A DNA stretch of 60,100 nt from Nonomuraea basaltis (GTDB lineage Bacteria > Actinomycetota > Actinomycetes > Streptosporangiales > Streptosporangiaceae). Made by a program: the position numbers and the translations under genes. Below the pieces are notes generated by a model. It saw nothing but the letters and a program-made list of their open reading frames with translations, searched no databases and was not told where the DNA came from. Positions 26,256-34,012 of this stretch are shown here, piece by piece. The stretch lies in the NCBI RefSeq assembly GCF_005893125.1, contig NZ_VCJS01000066.1, positions 1-60,100 of the forward strand, written 5' to 3'. Every line of letters begins with the position of its first letter. Within the stretch, counting starts at the first letter, position 1.

Positions 26256-26278
26256 CTTCTCAGTGGTCAAAAGTCCAC
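26256..26278. promoter_or_regulatory. Inverted repeat before the DUF3352 gene
   Basis: AGTGG and CCACT arms separated by about 8 bases (TCAAAAGT region) in the divergent spacer, 20-40 bases before ATG 26294. Could be an operator; short arms, so weak evidence. Confidence 0.3.
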
Positions 26279-26293
26279 TTTGTGAGTTGAGTG

Positions 26294-28147
26294 ATGTCTG
26301 CTAACAATCCCCCCGATGGCCAGGATCCTGACCGGACCACGGCGTACAACTGGAACCAGGGGCAGCCGTACCCGCCGCAGCAGCCCTACCAGCAGCAGCC
26401 CCATGGCCAGCAGCAGCCCTCGCAGGGGCAGCAGGGGTCTTATGGCCAGCAGCAGCCGTACAACCCGCAGCCGGCGTATGGGCAGCAGCCCTCCTACGGC
26501 GCGCCGTACGGGCAGCCGAGCCAGCCGAATTACCAGCAGCAGGATCAAGGCGGCTGGCAGCAGCAACAACCGCAGCAGGGTGCCTGGCAGCAGGAACAGC
26601 AACCGCAGCAGGGTGCCTGGCAGCAGGAGCAGTTACAGGGTGGCTGGCAGCAGCATGACCCGTATGCGCAGCAGGGCTGGCAGCAGCAGGGCCCCGAGGG
26701 CCACGGTCCGCCGGCCAAGAAGGGCCGCAAGGGCTGGGTGATCGCGGCCGCCGCGGCGCTCGCGGTGATCCTGCTCGGCGGCGGCGCGGTGTGGGCCGTG
26801 GGCGCCATCGGCGGCGGCGGCACGCAGCCGGACGAGGTCCTGCCCGCCGACTCCATCGCCTACGCCCGCCTCGACCTGGACCCGGCCGCCAACCAGAAGC
26901 TGGCGCTGTTCCAGCTGGCCAGGAAGTTCACGGTCACCAAGGACTCCTTCTCCGGCGAGGACCCGCGCAAGGCGCTGTTCGACACGATCAACAAGGACTC
27001 CGACAGCAAGGTCGACTTCGCCAAGGACGTCGACCCGTGGCTGGGCAGCAGGGTCGGCTTCGCCGCCGTCCCGTCCGGCAAGGACGAGCCCGACTTCGCG
27101 GTGGCCGTCCAGGTCAAGGACGAAGAGCAGGCCAAGGCCGGCATCGCCAAGCTGATGGACGGCGACAAGTACGGCATCGCCTTCCGCGATGACTACGCGC
27201 TCCTCACCACCACCCAGGCGCTGGCCGACAAGTACGCGAAGGCCGAGGGCAGCCTGGCCGACAACGCCGAGTTCAACGAGGACATGGGCGCGGTCGGCGA
27301 GCAGGGCGTGCTGTCGTTCTGGGCCGACATGGGCGGCCTCATGGAGCTGGCCAAGAAGGAGATCCCCGCCGAGCAGGCGGCGAGCCTCGAGCAGATCAAG
27401 GACGCCAGGTTCGCCGGCGCCCTGCGCTTCGACAGCGCCTACGTCGAGCTCGCCGGCACGGTGCGCGGGGCCAAGGGCATGGCGCCCCAGAGCGACCTGC
27501 CCAACGCCAACCTGGGCACCCTGCCCGCGACCACGGCCGGCGCCCTGTCGATCTCCGGCCTCGACCAGGTCGTCACCAAGCAGTGGTCCGAGATCGAGAA
27601 GCAGGCCTCGGCGGCCGGGGCCGCGGAGATCAAGCAGCTGATCGAGCAGGCCAAGACCATGTACGGCCTCGAACTCCCCGCCGACCTGGCCACGGTCCTC
27701 GGCAAGAACTTCACGATCGCGGTGGACAGCGAGGGCCTGGACACCAACCAGATCAAGGGCGGCGTGCGCGTCGCCACCGACCCGGCCAAGGCGCAGGCCA
27801 TCCTCGACAAGATCCAGCAGGCGATGACCGCAAGCGGCCAGCCCGCTCCGCAGATCGCCAAGGTCGCCGGCGACGGCGTCTTCACGGTGGCGACGACGGA
27901 CGAGTACGCCAAGAAGCTGGCCGAGGAAGGCACGCTGGGCGACTCCGAGACGTTCCAGACGGCGATCCCGGACGCGGGCGAGGCGACGTACGCGATCTTC
28001 GTTGACCTGGACAAGGTCGAGAACCTCTACCTCAAGTCCATGCAGGGCGACGAGAAGGCCAACGCGCAGGTGCTGCGGGCCGTCGGGATGAGCGGCAAGC
28101 AGACCGACACCGAGGCGACGTTCTCGCTGCGGCTCCTGTTCAACTGA
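26294..28147 (+). CDS. DUF3352 family membrane protein with Gln-rich N-terminal tail
   Basis: 617 residues. The first about 135 residues are low-complexity (Gln, Pro, Tyr, Gly) with repeats such as GAWQQEQQPQQ. A basic stretch KKGRKGW precedes a transmembrane helix (VIAAAAALAVILLGGGAVW). The rest is a large extracytoplasmic DUF3352 domain starting DEVLPADSIAYARLDLDP and ending TFSLRLLFN. ATG 26294 is preferred over GTG 26291. Disordered Q/P/Y tails like this occur in actinobacterial cell-envelope proteins; function unknown. A strong terminator follows. Confidence 0.85.
   Translation: MSANNPPDGQDPDRTTAYNWNQGQPYPPQQPYQQQPHGQQQPSQGQQGSYGQQQPYNPQPAYGQQPSYGAPYGQPSQPNYQQQDQGGWQQQQPQQGAWQQEQQPQQGAWQQEQLQGGWQQHDPYAQQGWQQQGPEGHGPPAKKGRKGWVIAAAAALAVILLGGGAVWAVGAIGGGGTQPDEVLPADSIAYARLDLDPAANQKLALFQLARKFTVTKDSFSGEDPRKALFDTINKDSDSKVDFAKDVDPWLGSRVGFAAVPSGKDEPDFAVAVQVKDEEQAKAGIAKLMDGDKYGIAFRDDYALLTTTQALADKYAKAEGSLADNAEFNEDMGAVGEQGVLSFWADMGGLMELAKKEIPAEQAASLEQIKDARFAGALRFDSAYVELAGTVRGAKGMAPQSDLPNANLGTLPATTAGALSISGLDQVVTKQWSEIEKQASAAGAAEIKQLIEQAKTMYGLELPADLATVLGKNFTIAVDSEGLDTNQIKGGVRVATDPAKAQAILDKIQQAMTASGQPAPQIAKVAGDGVFTVATTDEYAKKLAEEGTLGDSETFQTAIPDAGEATYAIFVDLDKVENLYLKSMQGDEKANAQVLRAVGMSGKQTDTEATFSLRLLFN
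26550..26695 (+). repeat. Direct repeats encoding the QQGAWQQEQ tail
   Basis: Within the Gln-rich tail, near-identical units of about 33 bases repeat: CAGCAGGGTGCCTGGCAGCA occurs twice (about 26573-26592 and 26606-26625), and a degenerate form reads CAGGGTGGCTGGCAGCA. Coding for GAWQQEQ, GAWQQEQ, GGWQQHD and GWQQQG. Likely prone to slippage. Confidence 0.75.
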
Positions 28148-28155
28148 CCCGAACG

Positions 28156-28187
28156 CGAAAGGGCGGCCGAACCGGCCGCCCTTTTCG
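28156..28187. terminator. Bidirectional terminator between convergent DUF3352 and cysM
   Basis: AAAGGGCGGCC / GGCCGCCCTTT with a 5-base loop; T-rich on both strands (CTTTTCG). Serves both convergent genes. Confidence 0.85.
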
Positions 28188-28192
28188 TGTGC

Positions 28193-29149
28193 TCAAGCCC
28201 AGAGCTGGCCTTCGAGGCGCTCTTCCGCCTCTTCCAGGGTGCCCTCGTAGGCGCCCGTGGACAGGTATTTCCAGCCGCCGTCGGCCACCACGAACGCGAC
28301 GTCGGCCCGCTCCCCCGCCTTGACCGCCTTCCTGGCCACGCCCAGCGCCGCGTGCAGCGCGGCCCCGGTCGAGACCCCGGCGAAGATGCCCTCGGTGGTG
28401 AGCAGCTCGCGGGTGCGCCGCAGCGCGTCCGCGGAGCCGACCGAGAAGCGGGTGGTCAGCACGGACTCGTCGTAGAGCTCGGGGATGAACCCCTCGTCCA
28501 CGTTGCGCAGCCCGTAGACCAGCTCTCCGTAGCGCGGCTCGGCGGCGACTATCTGCACGCCGGGCACCTGCTCGCGCAGGAACCGGCCCACGCCCATCAG
28601 CGTCCCCGTCGTGCCGAGCCCGGCCACGAAGTGGGTGATGGTGGGCAGGTCGTCGAGAATCTCGGGACCCGTGGTCTCGTAGTGGGAGCGCCAGTTGGCC
28701 GGGTTGCCGTACTGGTAGAGCATCACCCAGGAGGGATTCTGGGCCGCCAGCTCCTTGGCGACGCGTACGGCCTCGTTCGAGCCGCCGGCCGCCGGGGAGG
28801 AGATGATCTCCGCGCCCCACATGCGCAGGAGCTGGCGCCGCTCGTCGGAGGTGTTCTCCGGCATGACGCAGATCAGCTTGTAGCCCTTGAGCTTGGCCGA
28901 CATGGCGAGTGAGATGCCGGTGTTGCCGCTGGTGGGCTCCAGGATCGTGCAGCCGGGCGTGAGCAGGCCGTCCTTCTCGGCCTGCTCGACCATCCAGAGC
29001 GCGGGCCTGTCCTTGATCGAGCCGGTCGGGTTGCGGTCTTCCAGCTTGGCCCACACCCGCACGTCGGCGGACGGCGACAGTCTCGGCAGGCCGACCAGCG
29101 GCGTGCGGCCCACCGAGTCGATCAGCGATTCGAAACGCATGTCACCCAC
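28193..29149 (-). CDS. cysM: O-phosphoserine sulfhydrylase (cysteine synthase CysM, CysO-dependent)
   Basis: 318-residue fold-type II PLP enzyme. The PLP lysine is in NPTGSIKDRPALWM, the substrate loop is EPTSGNTGISLAM, and the phosphate cup is GLGTTGTLMG. It lies directly after cysO (8-base overlap) and mec, the mycobacterial arrangement in which CysM uses O-phosphoserine and the thiocarboxylate of CysO as sulfur donor, a route resistant to oxidation. The CysO-dependent assignment rests on this context. Confidence 0.95.
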   Translation of the reverse strand: MGDMRFESLIDSVGRTPLVGLPRLSPSADVRVWAKLEDRNPTGSIKDRPALWMVEQAEKDGLLTPGCTILEPTSGNTGISLAMSAKLKGYKLICVMPENTSDERRQLLRMWGAEIISSPAAGGSNEAVRVAKELAAQNPSWVMLYQYGNPANWRSHYETTGPEILDDLPTITHFVAGLGTTGTLMGVGRFLREQVPGVQIVAAEPRYGELVYGLRNVDEGFIPELYDESVLTTRFSVGSADALRRTRELLTTEGIFAGVSTGAALHAALGVARKAVKAGERADVAFVVADGGWKYLSTGAYEGTLEEAEERLEGQLWA

Positions 29150-29417
29150 CGGCGACGGCTGGGAGGACGGTCACGGTGTCGCCGTCGGACACGGGCGTGC
29201 CGAGACCGCCGAGGAAGCGCACGTCTTCGTCGTTCAGGTAGACGTTGACGAAACGGCGCAGGCCACCACCGTTGTCGATGAGGCGGTCCTTGATGCCCGG
29301 GTGGCGGGACTCCAGATTGGTGATCAGCTCGTCGAGGGTGGCGCCCTCGGCGTTCACGGCCTTCGCACCGTCGGTGTAGTTGCGCAGAATGGTCGGAATG
29401 CGAACCTCGATGGCCAT
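29142..29417 (-). CDS. cysO: CysO, ubiquitin-like sulfur carrier protein
   Basis: 91 residues with a beta-grasp (ThiS/MoaD-like) pattern: MAIEVRIPTILRNYTDGAK at the start and LPAVAGG at the end. The terminal Gly-Gly is the site of thiocarboxylation. ATG 29417 follows GAGGAGAC. The leader ORF and hairpin upstream may regulate it. Confidence 0.94.
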   Translation of the reverse strand: MAIEVRIPTILRNYTDGAKAVNAEGATLDELITNLESRHPGIKDRLIDNGGGLRRFVNVYLNDEDVRFLGGLGTPVSDGDTVTVLPAVAGG

Positions 29418-29449
29418 CGCGGTCAGTCTCCTCATGTCATGTCGTCGTC

Positions 29450-29471
29450 CCATCGGCAGCAACGCCGACGG
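29450..29471 (-). promoter_or_regulatory. Hairpin between leader ORF and cysO
   Basis: On the minus strand, CCGTCGGC and GCCGATGG form an 8-base stem (one G-U pair) around a 6-base loop. It lies 19 bases after the leader ORF stop and about 33 bases before cysO. Position fits an attenuator or a structure hiding translation signals. Confidence 0.5.
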
Positions 29472-29490
29472 CTGAAAGGGGATTCCAGGC

Positions 29491-29562
29491 TCAACGACGA
29501 CAGTCGTAGACGACGACAGCCGGAGTGTGTGCGAAGAGGAAGCTCTGCACCGGCCGGACCAT
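29491..29562 (-). CDS. Putative cysteine-containing leader peptide upstream of cysO
   Basis: 23-codon ORF (24 if the preceding in-frame ATG at 29565 is used). It begins MVRPVQSF and ends VVVYDCRR, then TGA. Its ATG overlaps the mec stop (ATGATGG), so it could be read by ribosomes finishing mec. The single Cys codon is three from the end, where a cysteine-sensing leader would be expected to stall. A hairpin and then cysO follow. Cysteine-responsive leader peptides are known in actinobacteria; I infer that role here from position and composition. No strong ribosome site is visible. Confidence 0.45.
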   Translation of the reverse strand: MVRPVQSFLFAHTPAVVVYDCRR

Positions 29563-29963
29563 CATGGGAGAAATCTTACCTCTTCCTCGGTGATCTCACC
29601 GTCGAGGATCTGGTAGGAGCGGAACTCCACCTTGTCCTCGTCCCTGGTCGAGACCAGGACGTAGTGCGCGTTGGGCTCGGAGGCGTAGGACACGTCGGTG
29701 CGCGACGGGTACGCCTCGGTGGCGGTGTGGGAATGGTAGATCACGACGGGCTCCTCGTCGCGGTCGTCCATCTCGCGCCAGACACGCAGCTGCTCCATCG
29801 AGTCGAAGCGGTAGAAGGTGGGCGAGCGCTCGGCGTTCTCCATCGGGATGAACCGCTCGGGTACGCCGTTCTTGCCCGCGATCACACCGCACGCCTCGTC
29901 GGGGTGGTCGGCCCGGGCATGGGCGACGATCTTGTCCGCCAGTTCCTGCGCGATCGACAGCAT
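29562..29963 (-). CDS. mec: Mec, JAMM zinc metallopeptidase releasing cysteine from CysO
   Basis: 133 residues. The JAMM motif is complete: Glu in HPDEACGVIAG, then HSHTATEAYPSRTDV with the two His and the Asp. Mec removes the newly made cysteine from the C terminus of CysO-cysteine, returning CysO to the cycle. It starts 9 bases after DUF2017 and ends over the leader ORF start. Confidence 0.94.
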   Translation of the reverse strand: MLSIAQELADKIVAHARADHPDEACGVIAGKNGVPERFIPMENAERSPTFYRFDSMEQLRVWREMDDRDEEPVVIYHSHTATEAYPSRTDVSYASEPNAHYVLVSTRDEDKVEFRSYQILDGEITEEEVRFLP

Positions 29964-29972
29964 GCCCGGAAA

Positions 29973-30497
29973 TTACCAGAGGGCCCGGACCAGGCTGTCC
30001 TGTAGGTAGGTCAGCCAGTCATAGGTGACGAAGGCCGGATATCTGGGATCGTCCTCGGACATCATGGCGATCTCATCGTGGATCTCCTCGGTCACCTCCA
30101 GCTTGACGCCGAGCGTGAGGCGCAGGTCGTTGAGCGCGCGCAGCCACGCCTGGGCCTGCTCGGCCGTGAGCTCGGAGCGTCCCGATCTGGCCGTGTCGTA
30201 GACCGTCTGCGCGTCGGCCCGCTTGCCGTCGCGCAGCGTGGCCTCGGTGTAGCGGCGGAACTCCGAGGCATCCTCCTCGTCCTCGTACGCCGTTGGGAAC
30301 AGGCGCGCCAGCACCGGGTCCGTCGGCGCCTCGGTCGCCCCGATGCCCAGCGCCCGCTCCAGCGGGTCGTCGCTGGTCTGCCCCGGCGACACGAGGCCGA
30401 GCAGCATCGACACGAGCGAGCGCAGCAGCGAGACCTCGGCGGCCTCGAACCGCGTGACGACTCCGCCACCCTTGCCCGGCGAGAACCCCGAACTCAC
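29973..30497 (-). CDS. DUF2017 family protein
   Basis: About 174 residues, mostly helical: VVTRFEAAEVSLLRSLVSML at the start, PVLARLFPTAYEDEEDASEF in the middle and DWLTYLQDSLVRALW at the end, as in mycobacterial Rv1332-type proteins between clpS and mec. Start GTG 30497 has AAGAGG 5 bases upstream. Function unknown; the conserved link to clpS suggests a role near the proteolysis adaptor. Confidence 0.88.
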   Translation of the reverse strand: MSSGFSPGKGGGVVTRFEAAEVSLLRSLVSMLLGLVSPGQTSDDPLERALGIGATEAPTDPVLARLFPTAYEDEEDASEFRRYTEATLRDGKRADAQTVYDTARSGRSELTAEQAQAWLRALNDLRLTLGVKLEVTEEIHDEIAMMSEDDPRYPAFVTYDWLTYLQDSLVRALW

Positions 30498-30516
30498 CCG
30501 CACCTCTTCATGTGCC

Positions 30517-30810
30517 TCATTTGACCGAATCCGGCTGGAGCGTCGCCCACAGGCCGTAGGAGTGGAGAATCTGCACATCGCGTTCCATCTCTTCGCGCGT
30601 GCCGCTGGACACTACAGCCTTGCCCTTGTGGTGTACGTCCATCATCAGCTTCTCGGCCTTCTCCTTGGTGTAGCCGAAGACCGTTTGGAAAACATAGGTC
30701 ACGTAGGACATGAGGTTGACCGGGTCATTCCAGACGATGGTCACCCATGGCAGATCGGGCCGGACGTCCGATGACGGACGCTCGACGGTGATTGGAGCGG
30801 TGCTACCCAC
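30517..30810 (-). CDS. clpS: ATP-dependent Clp protease adaptor ClpS
   Basis: 97 residues. ClpS motif PWVTIVWNDPVNLMSYVTYV, then VHHKGKAVVSSGTREEMERD. The Asn-Asp and His residues of the N-degron pocket are present. Delivers N-end rule substrates to ClpC/ClpA. GTG start. It is divergent from pncB with about 40 bases between. Confidence 0.95.
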   Translation of the reverse strand: MGSTAPITVERPSSDVRPDLPWVTIVWNDPVNLMSYVTYVFQTVFGYTKEKAEKLMMDVHHKGKAVVSSGTREEMERDVQILHSYGLWATLQPDSVK

Positions 30811-30850
30811 ATCCCCGAGTCTGCCCTATCTGGGCCGTAGTCTTCGAGTC

Positions 30851-32140
30851 GTGACAATGACCATGAGCACTGCGTTGCTCACAGATCACTATGAGCTGAC
30901 GATGCTGCAGGCGGCTCTCCAGAGCGGCGCGGCGCACCGGCGCGCGGTCTTCGAGGTGTTCGCCAGGCACCTGCCGGGCGGGCGGCGTTACGGGGTTGTC
31001 GCCGGCACGGGACGTGTCCTGGACGAGCTTGAACGCTTCCGTTTCGGTGAGGAGGAACTCACCTATTTGCGCGAGCACCAGGTCGTGGACGAGGCCACTC
31101 TGGCGTTCCTCGCCGATTACCGGTTCTCCGGGAGCGTCTACGGCTACCGCGAGGGCGATGTCTACTTCCCCGGCTCCCCCATCATGATCGTCGAAGGCAC
31201 CTTCGCCGAGACCGTGGTTCTGGAGACCTTGACGCTGTCGATCCTGAACCATGACTGCGCGATGGCCTCCGCCGCCTCCCGCATGACCAACGCCGCGGGC
31301 AATCGGCCGATCATCGAGATGGGCTCCCGGCGCACGCACGAGAGCGCGGCCGTGGCCGCCGCGCGGGCCGCGTACATCGCCGGGTTCGCCTCGACCTCCA
31401 ACCTGATGGCCGGGCGCGTGTACGGCGTCCCCACGGCCGGCACGGCGGCGCACGCGTTCACGTTGCTGCACGACTCGGAGCGGGCGGCGTTCGAGGCCCA
31501 GATCGCCTCGTTCGGCCCCGAGACGACCCTGCTGGTGGACACCTACGACGTGCCGGAGGCCGTCCGCACGGCGGTGGAGCTGGCCGGGCCCAAGCTCGGT
31601 GCGGTCCGCATCGACTCGGGCGACCTGGCGGCCGCGGCGCAGGAGGTGCGCGAGCAGCTGGACGCGCTCGGCGCGTTCAACACCCGGATCCTGGTCACCT
31701 CGGACCTGGACGAGTACGCCATCGCCGCGCTGGCCGTCGCGCCCGTGGACGGCTACGGCGTGGGCACCTCGCTGGTGACCGGGTCCGGGGTGCCGACGGC
31801 GGCGCTGGTGTACAAGCTGGTGGCCCGGGAGACGGCCACCGGGAAGCTGGAGGCCGTGGCCAAGCGTTCGGTGGGCAAGCCCTCGCGCGGCGGCCGCAAG
31901 GAGGCGTACCGGCTGCTGGACGACGCCGGCCACATCGAGACCGAGCTGATCACCACCGGCGGCCTGGTCCCTGAGGGCGGCATCCCCCTCCTGCACGAGC
32001 TCGTCCGCGACGGCGAGGTCGTCGGCAGGGAGCCCCTGTCCGCCGCCCGCGAACGCCACGCCCTGGCCGTCACCGCGCTCCCGCTGGAGGCCCTCCACCT
32101 GGGCAGGGGGTATGCGGCGGTTCCCACGGAGTTCGCCTGA
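30851..32140 (+). CDS. pncB: Nicotinate phosphoribosyltransferase
   Basis: About 429 residues. N-terminal ALLTDHYELTMLQAALQSG, the active-site region MGSRRTHESAA, IDSGDLAAAAQEVREQLD and GVGTSLVTGSG identify PncB, which makes nicotinate mononucleotide from nicotinate and PRPP. Three in-frame starts (GTG 30851, ATG 30857, ATG 30863). TAGTCT at 30838-30843 lies 7 bases before GTG 30851, consistent with a leaderless transcript. Nicotinamidase follows, giving a salvage pair. Confidence 0.94.
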   Translation: MTMTMSTALLTDHYELTMLQAALQSGAAHRRAVFEVFARHLPGGRRYGVVAGTGRVLDELERFRFGEEELTYLREHQVVDEATLAFLADYRFSGSVYGYREGDVYFPGSPIMIVEGTFAETVVLETLTLSILNHDCAMASAASRMTNAAGNRPIIEMGSRRTHESAAVAAARAAYIAGFASTSNLMAGRVYGVPTAGTAAHAFTLLHDSERAAFEAQIASFGPETTLLVDTYDVPEAVRTAVELAGPKLGAVRIDSGDLAAAAQEVREQLDALGAFNTRILVTSDLDEYAIAALAVAPVDGYGVGTSLVTGSGVPTAALVYKLVARETATGKLEAVAKRSVGKPSRGGRKEAYRLLDDAGHIETELITTGGLVPEGGIPLLHELVRDGEVVGREPLSAARERHALAVTALPLEALHLGRGYAAVPTEFA

Positions 32141-32155
32141 CGTATGGTGCTGAGT

Positions 32156-32725
32156 ATGGGCACCGCGTTGATCATCGTCGATGTGCAGAACGACTTCTGC
32201 GAGGGTGGCAGCCTCCCTGTGGCCGGCGGGTCCGAAGTGGCGGCGGCGATCACCCGCCACGTGGCGGACCACGGCTACGACCACGTGGTGGCCACCCGCG
32301 ACTACCACATCTCCCCCGGTAACCACTTCTCGGACACTCCCGACTACGCCTCCACCTGGCCGCCCCACTGCGTGGCCGGCACACCGGGGGCGGACTTCCA
32401 TCCGTCGTTCGACGTGTCCGAGGTGGAGGAGCTCTTCAGCAAGGGCGCCTACACGGCGGCGTACAGCGGCTTCGAGGGCACGTCCGGCGACGGGGTCTCG
32501 CTGGCGGAGTGGCTCAGGGATCGCGGGGTGCACCAGGTGGACGTGGTGGGCATCGCCACGGACTACTGCGTACGCGCCACGGCGCTGGACGCGGTCAAGA
32601 ACGGGCTGGCGGTGCGGGTCCTGCTGGACCTCACGGCCGGAGTCACCCCGGCCACGGCGGAGGCGGCGATGGCGGAGCTGAAGGCGGCAGGCGCCACCCT
32701 GCGTGGGGCGCCCGCGGTCGGCTGA
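32156..32725 (+). CDS. pncA: Nicotinamidase (PncA)
   Basis: 189-residue isochorismatase-fold amidase. Catalytic Asp in LIIVDVQNDFCEGGSL, metal ligands in TRDYHISPGNHF, Lys in FSKGAYTAAYSGF and Cys in GIATDYCVRATALDA. It converts nicotinamide to nicotinate, the substrate of the gene just upstream. ATG 32144 is an in-frame alternative. Enzymes of this family also activate pyrazinamide. Confidence 0.95.
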   Translation: MGTALIIVDVQNDFCEGGSLPVAGGSEVAAAITRHVADHGYDHVVATRDYHISPGNHFSDTPDYASTWPPHCVAGTPGADFHPSFDVSEVEELFSKGAYTAAYSGFEGTSGDGVSLAEWLRDRGVHQVDVVGIATDYCVRATALDAVKNGLAVRVLLDLTAGVTPATAEAAMAELKAAGATLRGAPAVG

Positions 32726-32796
32726 TCGGCCCGGCCCTCCCGCGGCTTGATCACGCTTAGTACACAGTGTGCAACGCCGAGGTGATGTGATATCCA

Positions 32797-32836
32797 AGAG
32801 GGCGAACCCTCTCCGAAGCCGGAGTAGTACGGAGAG
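32797..32836 (+). promoter_or_regulatory. Alternative hairpins in a 5' leader
   Basis: AGAGGG-CGAA-CCCTCT (32797-32812) makes a tetraloop hairpin. CTCTCCG (32809-32815) can instead pair with CGGAGAG (32830-32836). The two stems share CTCT, so only one can form at a time. They lie 33-72 bases before the start at 32869, upstream of its AGGAGG. Confidence 0.4.
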
Positions 32837-32868
32837 TGATACGTCGTCCTCGTCGCAGGAGGTTCTCC

Positions 32869-33402
32869 ATGCTGGCCCTCTCTTTAGGTGTGGCCTGGCT
32901 GCTCCTCGCTCCTCTCAGCCTGTGGCTCCTCCTCAAGGGCAACACCGCCGAGCGCGTCGGCGCGATCGTGACCCTGGCGCTGCTGGAGGGCGGCACGATC
33001 GTGATGGACACCGTCATCCAGCAACACGTCGCCGACCACTCCGTCGTCGTCCACGACGTGTCACCGCCTCCCACACCCACCTGTGACGAGCGCACCCCGG
33101 CGCCCCGCTCCGCGGAGGTCGGCAAGGCTCTCGTCCTGACCTGGGCCGCGGCCGCCCGCGAATGCGAGACGGCCGAGGTCACCGTCCGCACCGAGGGCCG
33201 GCGGCTGCTGATCTGGCTGCGCGCGGGCCCGAGTCCGGGCCGTCGCAAGACCATGCTCACCGTGGGCCGCGATGTCGCGCTCACACTTCCCGTACGCGTC
33301 CAGGGCGATACCGCCGCAGTCACGGTCCCGTTGCCGGAAAAAACCGGCCGAATCCCGGTAGACGGCCGCACCGGCCGCCGAATCCCGGCCCCGGCGGCCT
33401 AG
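32869..33402 (+). CDS. Membrane protein of unknown function
   Basis: 177 residues starting at ATG 32869 with AGGAGG 6 bases upstream. The N terminus holds two hydrophobic segments (LALSLGVAWLLLAPLSLWLLL and VGAIVTLALLEGGTIVM). The rest is soluble, probably external, with two cysteines (PTCDERT and ARECETA) and beta-rich stretches (LLIWLRAG, VALTLPVRVQ). No family recognised. The leader can form alternative hairpins. Confidence 0.7.
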   Translation: MLALSLGVAWLLLAPLSLWLLLKGNTAERVGAIVTLALLEGGTIVMDTVIQQHVADHSVVVHDVSPPPTPTCDERTPAPRSAEVGKALVLTWAAAARECETAEVTVRTEGRRLLIWLRAGPSPGRRKTMLTVGRDVALTLPVRVQGDTAAVTVPLPEKTGRIPVDGRTGRRIPAPAA

Positions 33403-33436
33403 CCTGCCGACCTGGACACCTACACGCCGGCGACCT

Positions 33437-33463
33437 GGCCCGGCTCCCTGTGTGCGCCGGGCC
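33437..33463. terminator. Hairpin between convergent genes
   Basis: GGCCCGGC / GCCGGGCC with an 11-base loop between the end of the membrane protein gene and the STAS gene; could terminate both. Confidence 0.55.
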
Positions 33464-33478
33464 CCCTGGGGCGGCTGC

Positions 33479-33856
33479 CTAGGAGGTGGCCACCGCCAGC
33501 CGCAGCGCGTCGTCGAACTTGGCGAAGACCTCGAACGCGTGCCGCAGCCCGGTGATCGACAGCACCCTGGCCATGACTCCCTGGACCCCTCCGAGGAGCA
33601 GCCTGGTCCCCCGGGCCTCGCACCGCTGCAGGACGCTGACGAGTTCGTTCATCCCCATCGAGTCGCAGAACGCCACCTCGCCGAGGTCCAGGATGAGGAA
33701 GGGCTGCGGGGGCAGCTCCCAGACGTGCTGCAGGTGCTCGCGCAGCACGGGTAGCGCGTTGACGTCGAGCTCTCCTTCAAGCCTGATGATGACGGCGTTT
33801 CGAGAGAGGCCTGACGTGACGCTGAGCGTCGACTTCCCATTGGCCCCAGCTGACAT
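33479..33856 (-). CDS. STAS-domain anti-sigma factor antagonist
   Basis: 125 residues. STAS fold: VIIRLEGELDVNALPVLREH, FLILDLGEVAFCDSMGMNEL with the phosphorylatable Ser after FCD, then LLLGGVQGVMARVLSITGL. Such proteins bind an anti-sigma kinase and free a sigma factor when unphosphorylated. No partner kinase or phosphatase is adjacent. ATG 33856 is used because AGAAGGA lies 7 bases upstream; the frame is open further. Confidence 0.9.
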   Translation of the reverse strand: MSAGANGKSTLSVTSGLSRNAVIIRLEGELDVNALPVLREHLQHVWELPPQPFLILDLGEVAFCDSMGMNELVSVLQRCEARGTRLLLGGVQGVMARVLSITGLRHAFEVFAKFDDALRLAVATS

Positions 33857-34012
33857 GGGCGAAGTCCTTCTGCGCATCTCCAGACAAGCCAAGAGTGTTG
33901 TTGCCGGTTCCACAGAGCTTCTAACAGAAGGCCACTGCTCTGTGTCCAATCGGCATAGGACGGGCCGGACGCGCGCAGCGCTGGGGGCGACGCGCCGCGC
34001 GCGCTGGCCGCC

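Noticed and set aside
26573..26625. CRISPR-like direct repeats
   Set aside because: The repeats are in frame, code for a Gln-rich tail and have no unique spacers.
32797..32836. ydaO (c-di-AMP) riboswitch
   Set aside because: The characteristic conserved segments of that class are not present; only two small alternative hairpins are visible.
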